NCBI GenBank assembly: GCA_007135795.1
Contig: SLIE01000166.1
Coordinates: forward strand, 1-7,456
Source: Desulfobacterales bacterium
GTDB lineage: Bacteria > Desulfobacterota > Desulfobacteria > Desulfobacterales > Desulfosalsimonadaceae
Direction: 5' to 3'
DNA length: 7,456 nucleotides
Shown piece after piece: positions 5,868 to 7,456 of this stretch. The stretch's first letter is position 1. Every line of letters begins with the position of its first letter. The notes below the pieces were generated by a model that saw nothing but the letters and a program-made list of their open reading frames with translations, did no database searches and had not been told where the DNA came from. The translations under genes were made by a program, and so were the position numbers.

Positions 5868-5903
5868 CATTAATCAGTCAAAATAACACACAGGAGCAAG
5901 CAC

Positions 5904-7456
5904 ATGGCACCGCAAATCGAAACATTCGAGTTCCAAACCGAAGTTAAACAACTGCTTAACATAATCATCAACTCCCTTTATTCAAATCGGGAGATCTTTT
6001 TGCGGGAGCTGGTTTCCAACGCATCCGACGCCATCGACAAACTCAATCTCGAAGCGCAAACCAACTCCGAAATCCTCGGCGAGAACACCGAATTCAAAAT
6101 CAAGCTGATTCCGGACAAGGAAAACCGAACCCTTACAATATCGGATAACGGAATCGGCATGAGCCGCGAAGAGGTAATGGAAAATCTGGGCACCATTGCC
6201 AAAAGCGGCACCGCAGCATTCATAAAGGCACTTGAGCAATCGAAAAAGGAAAACACCCTTTCTGCGGACATGATCGGTCAATTCGGTGTCGGTTTTTACA
6301 GTGCATTTATCGTGGCAGACAGAATTACCGTAATCACACGCAGTGCATTCGATGAAAAGGCTGTTAAATGGGAATCTGCCGGCCAGGGTGAATTCAGCAT
6401 TGAAGATACTGAAAAACCGACTCGCGGAACCGACGTCGTCCTCCAATTGAAACCCGCTGAACAAGATGAAGACGAGTTTACAGATCAATGGGTTATCCGC
6501 AGAATCATCAAGCAGCACAATGATTTTGTCCGCTATCCGATTGTCATGGATGTTGAAAAGGAAGAGACCGAAACCGATGAAAACGGCAATCTTCTTGTGG
6601 ACAAGGACGGAAAGCCGCTCGAAGGAAAAACAAAAAAAGTTATCCGCGAAGAAACCCTGAATTCCATGAAAGCAATCTGGACCAGGAATAAAAACGATAT
6701 AACGGACGAAGAATACAACGACTTTTATTCCCATACAAGCCATGATTGGACGCCGCCACTGGACAGACTCCACGTGAAGCTTGAAGGAACCACGGAATAC
6801 ACGGCCCTCTTATACATCCCATCCATGGCACCTTTCGATCTCTTCAGTCCGGATCGGTCCCACGGCGTCAGGCTCTACAGCCGCCGGATTTTTATCATGG
6901 ACAACTGCAAGGAACTGTTGCCCGAGTACTTCCGTTTTATCAGGGGGATCGTGGACGCACCGGATCTCAACCTTAACATCAGCCGGGAACTCCTGCAGCA
7001 GGACTCCCTGGTCCGTAACATCCGCAAGAACCTGGTAAAGAAGATAATCGAAAAACTTGAAAAAATGGATGAAGAAACCTACAATAAGTTCTTTGATCAG
7101 TTTGGTGCGGTGCTCAAGGAAGGCGCCTACAATGACTGGGAAAACAAGGATCGGCTCACCGGACTTCTTCGCTACAAAACCACCCGGTCCGACGGCAAAT
7201 GGCGCTCTCTTGAACAATACGTGGCGGACATGCAGCCGGACCAGGAACATATATATTATATCACCGGCGACACATTATCTGCCATATCGAACAGCCCGCA
7301 CCTCGAAGCGCTTAAAGATAAAAACTACGAAGTTCTCCTGATGACCGATCCGGTAGATGAGTTCGTGGTTCAAACCATTACCGAATTCAAAGATAAAAAA
7401 CTCAAAAGCGCGGAAAAAGGCGATCTTGATATTGAAAGCGCGGATGATGAAAAAAA
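5904..7456 (+). CDS. htpG: HtpG, bacterial Hsp90 molecular chaperone (C-terminus beyond window)
   Basis: The frame is open from ATG at 5904 to the right edge (517 codons), and full-length bacterial HtpG is about 620-650 residues, so roughly the last fifth is missing. HtpG is the cytoplasmic ATP-dependent Hsp90 chaperone that remodels client proteins, often with the DnaK system. The N-terminal GHKL ATPase domain shows LRELVSNASDAIDKL (33-47, catalytic E35 and Mg-binding N39), DNGIGM (81-86, adenine-binding D81), LGTIAKSGT (95-103, ATP lid) and GQFGVGFYSAF (125-135). A short charged linker, typical of bacteria, lies near 216-250. The middle domain carries the catalytic-loop arginine in LNISRELLQQ (R361) and the conserved GIVDAPDLNLN. 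AGGAG (5892-5896) is a good ribosome-binding site seven nt before ATG. The gene is divergent from the rhomboid gene. No CIRCE operator is visible, and a heat-shock promoter could not be identified with confidence. Confidence 0.98.
   Translation, partial: MAPQIETFEFQTEVKQLLNIIINSLYSNREIFLRELVSNASDAIDKLNLEAQTNSEILGENTEFKIKLIPDKENRTLTISDNGIGMSREEVMENLGTIAKSGTAAFIKALEQSKKENTLSADMIGQFGVGFYSAFIVADRITVITRSAFDEKAVKWESAGQGEFSIEDTEKPTRGTDVVLQLKPAEQDEDEFTDQWVIRRIIKQHNDFVRYPIVMDVEKEETETDENGNLLVDKDGKPLEGKTKKVIREETLNSMKAIWTRNKNDITDEEYNDFYSHTSHDWTPPLDRLHVKLEGTTEYTALLYIPSMAPFDLFSPDRSHGVRLYSRRIFIMDNCKELLPEYFRFIRGIVDAPDLNLNISRELLQQDSLVRNIRKNLVKKIIEKLEKMDEETYNKFFDQFGAVLKEGAYNDWENKDRLTGLLRYKTTRSDGKWRSLEQYVADMQPDQEHIYYITGDTLSAISNSPHLEALKDKNYEVLLMTDPVDEFVVQTITEFKDKKLKSAEKGDLDIESADDEK

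Larger units (their letters stand above)
5274..5903. other. 630-bp divergent intergenic region between rhomboid gene and htpG
   Basis: This region must hold the promoters of both the minus-strand rhomboid transcript and htpG. It contains an inverted repeat near the rhomboid start (5297-5333), palindromes CCATGCATGG (5351-5360) and CGGCATGCCG (about 5400-5410), a possible small ORF (5461-5664), a cluster of dyads (5684-5797) and a terminator-like hairpin (5847-5867). No CIRCE element is present. TTGAA motifs at 5752-5756 and 5835-5839, each followed by a CCGGAT, faintly resemble a heat-shock sigma-32 promoter (CTTGAA then CCCCAT), but the match is poor and the spacing is off. Confidence 0.5.

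Noticed and set aside
5982..6773. A 263-codon open frame on the minus strand opposite htpG
   Set aside because: It lies wholly antisense to an unmistakable Hsp90 gene, its product is a Phe/Ile-rich low-complexity translation without any family motif, and it has no separate promoter or ribosome-binding site.

Overview
The window holds six protein-coding genes of a Gram-negative-type bacterium. Five lie head to tail on the minus strand. The sixth, htpG, diverges on the plus strand and runs off the right edge. Gene content and protein style (a helix-turn-helix protein fused to PTS EIIA, a CBS-containing ClC next to a tandem universal-stress protein, an HD hydrolase, a rhomboid with an extra N-terminal domain), together with roughly balanced base composition, suggest a Desulfobacterota (deltaproteobacterial) genome, possibly Desulfobacterales. 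That assignment is inference from family resemblance; no phylogenetic marker other than HtpG is present.

Layout in the direction of minus-strand transcription (right to left): rhomboid protease (5273-4407), 72 nt, HD-domain nucleotidase-like protein (4334-3774), 237 nt, HTH-EIIA fusion (3536-2859), 302 nt containing a 141-bp MITE-like palindrome and the clc promoter, ClC channel/transporter with two CBS domains (2555-825), 114 nt of strongly polypurine sequence (sense strand), then a tandem universal-stress-like protein (710 to beyond the left edge). To the right of the rhomboid gene is a 630-bp non-coding or weakly coding region with several dyads and a terminator-like hairpin, followed by htpG (5904 to beyond the right edge).

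Rhomboid and HD genes probably share a transcript. The EIIA fusion and clc each have sequence signals suggesting their own control: a dyad at 3570-3600, and a TTGAAT-N18-TATAAT promoter overlapped by a dyad at 2573-2606. ClC and USP are close enough to be cotranscribed. Several products (USP, ClC, HtpG, perhaps rhomboid) belong to stress or envelope-homeostasis families, but no pathway links all of them.

I found no CRISPR array, tRNA, rRNA, phage gene or transposase gene. The most distinctive items are the 141-bp inverted-repeat element with 6-bp target duplications, the ClC active-site pattern (gating Glu kept, internal proton Glu replaced by Val), and the dyad-rich leader of htpG. No convincing new multi-gene system is visible.
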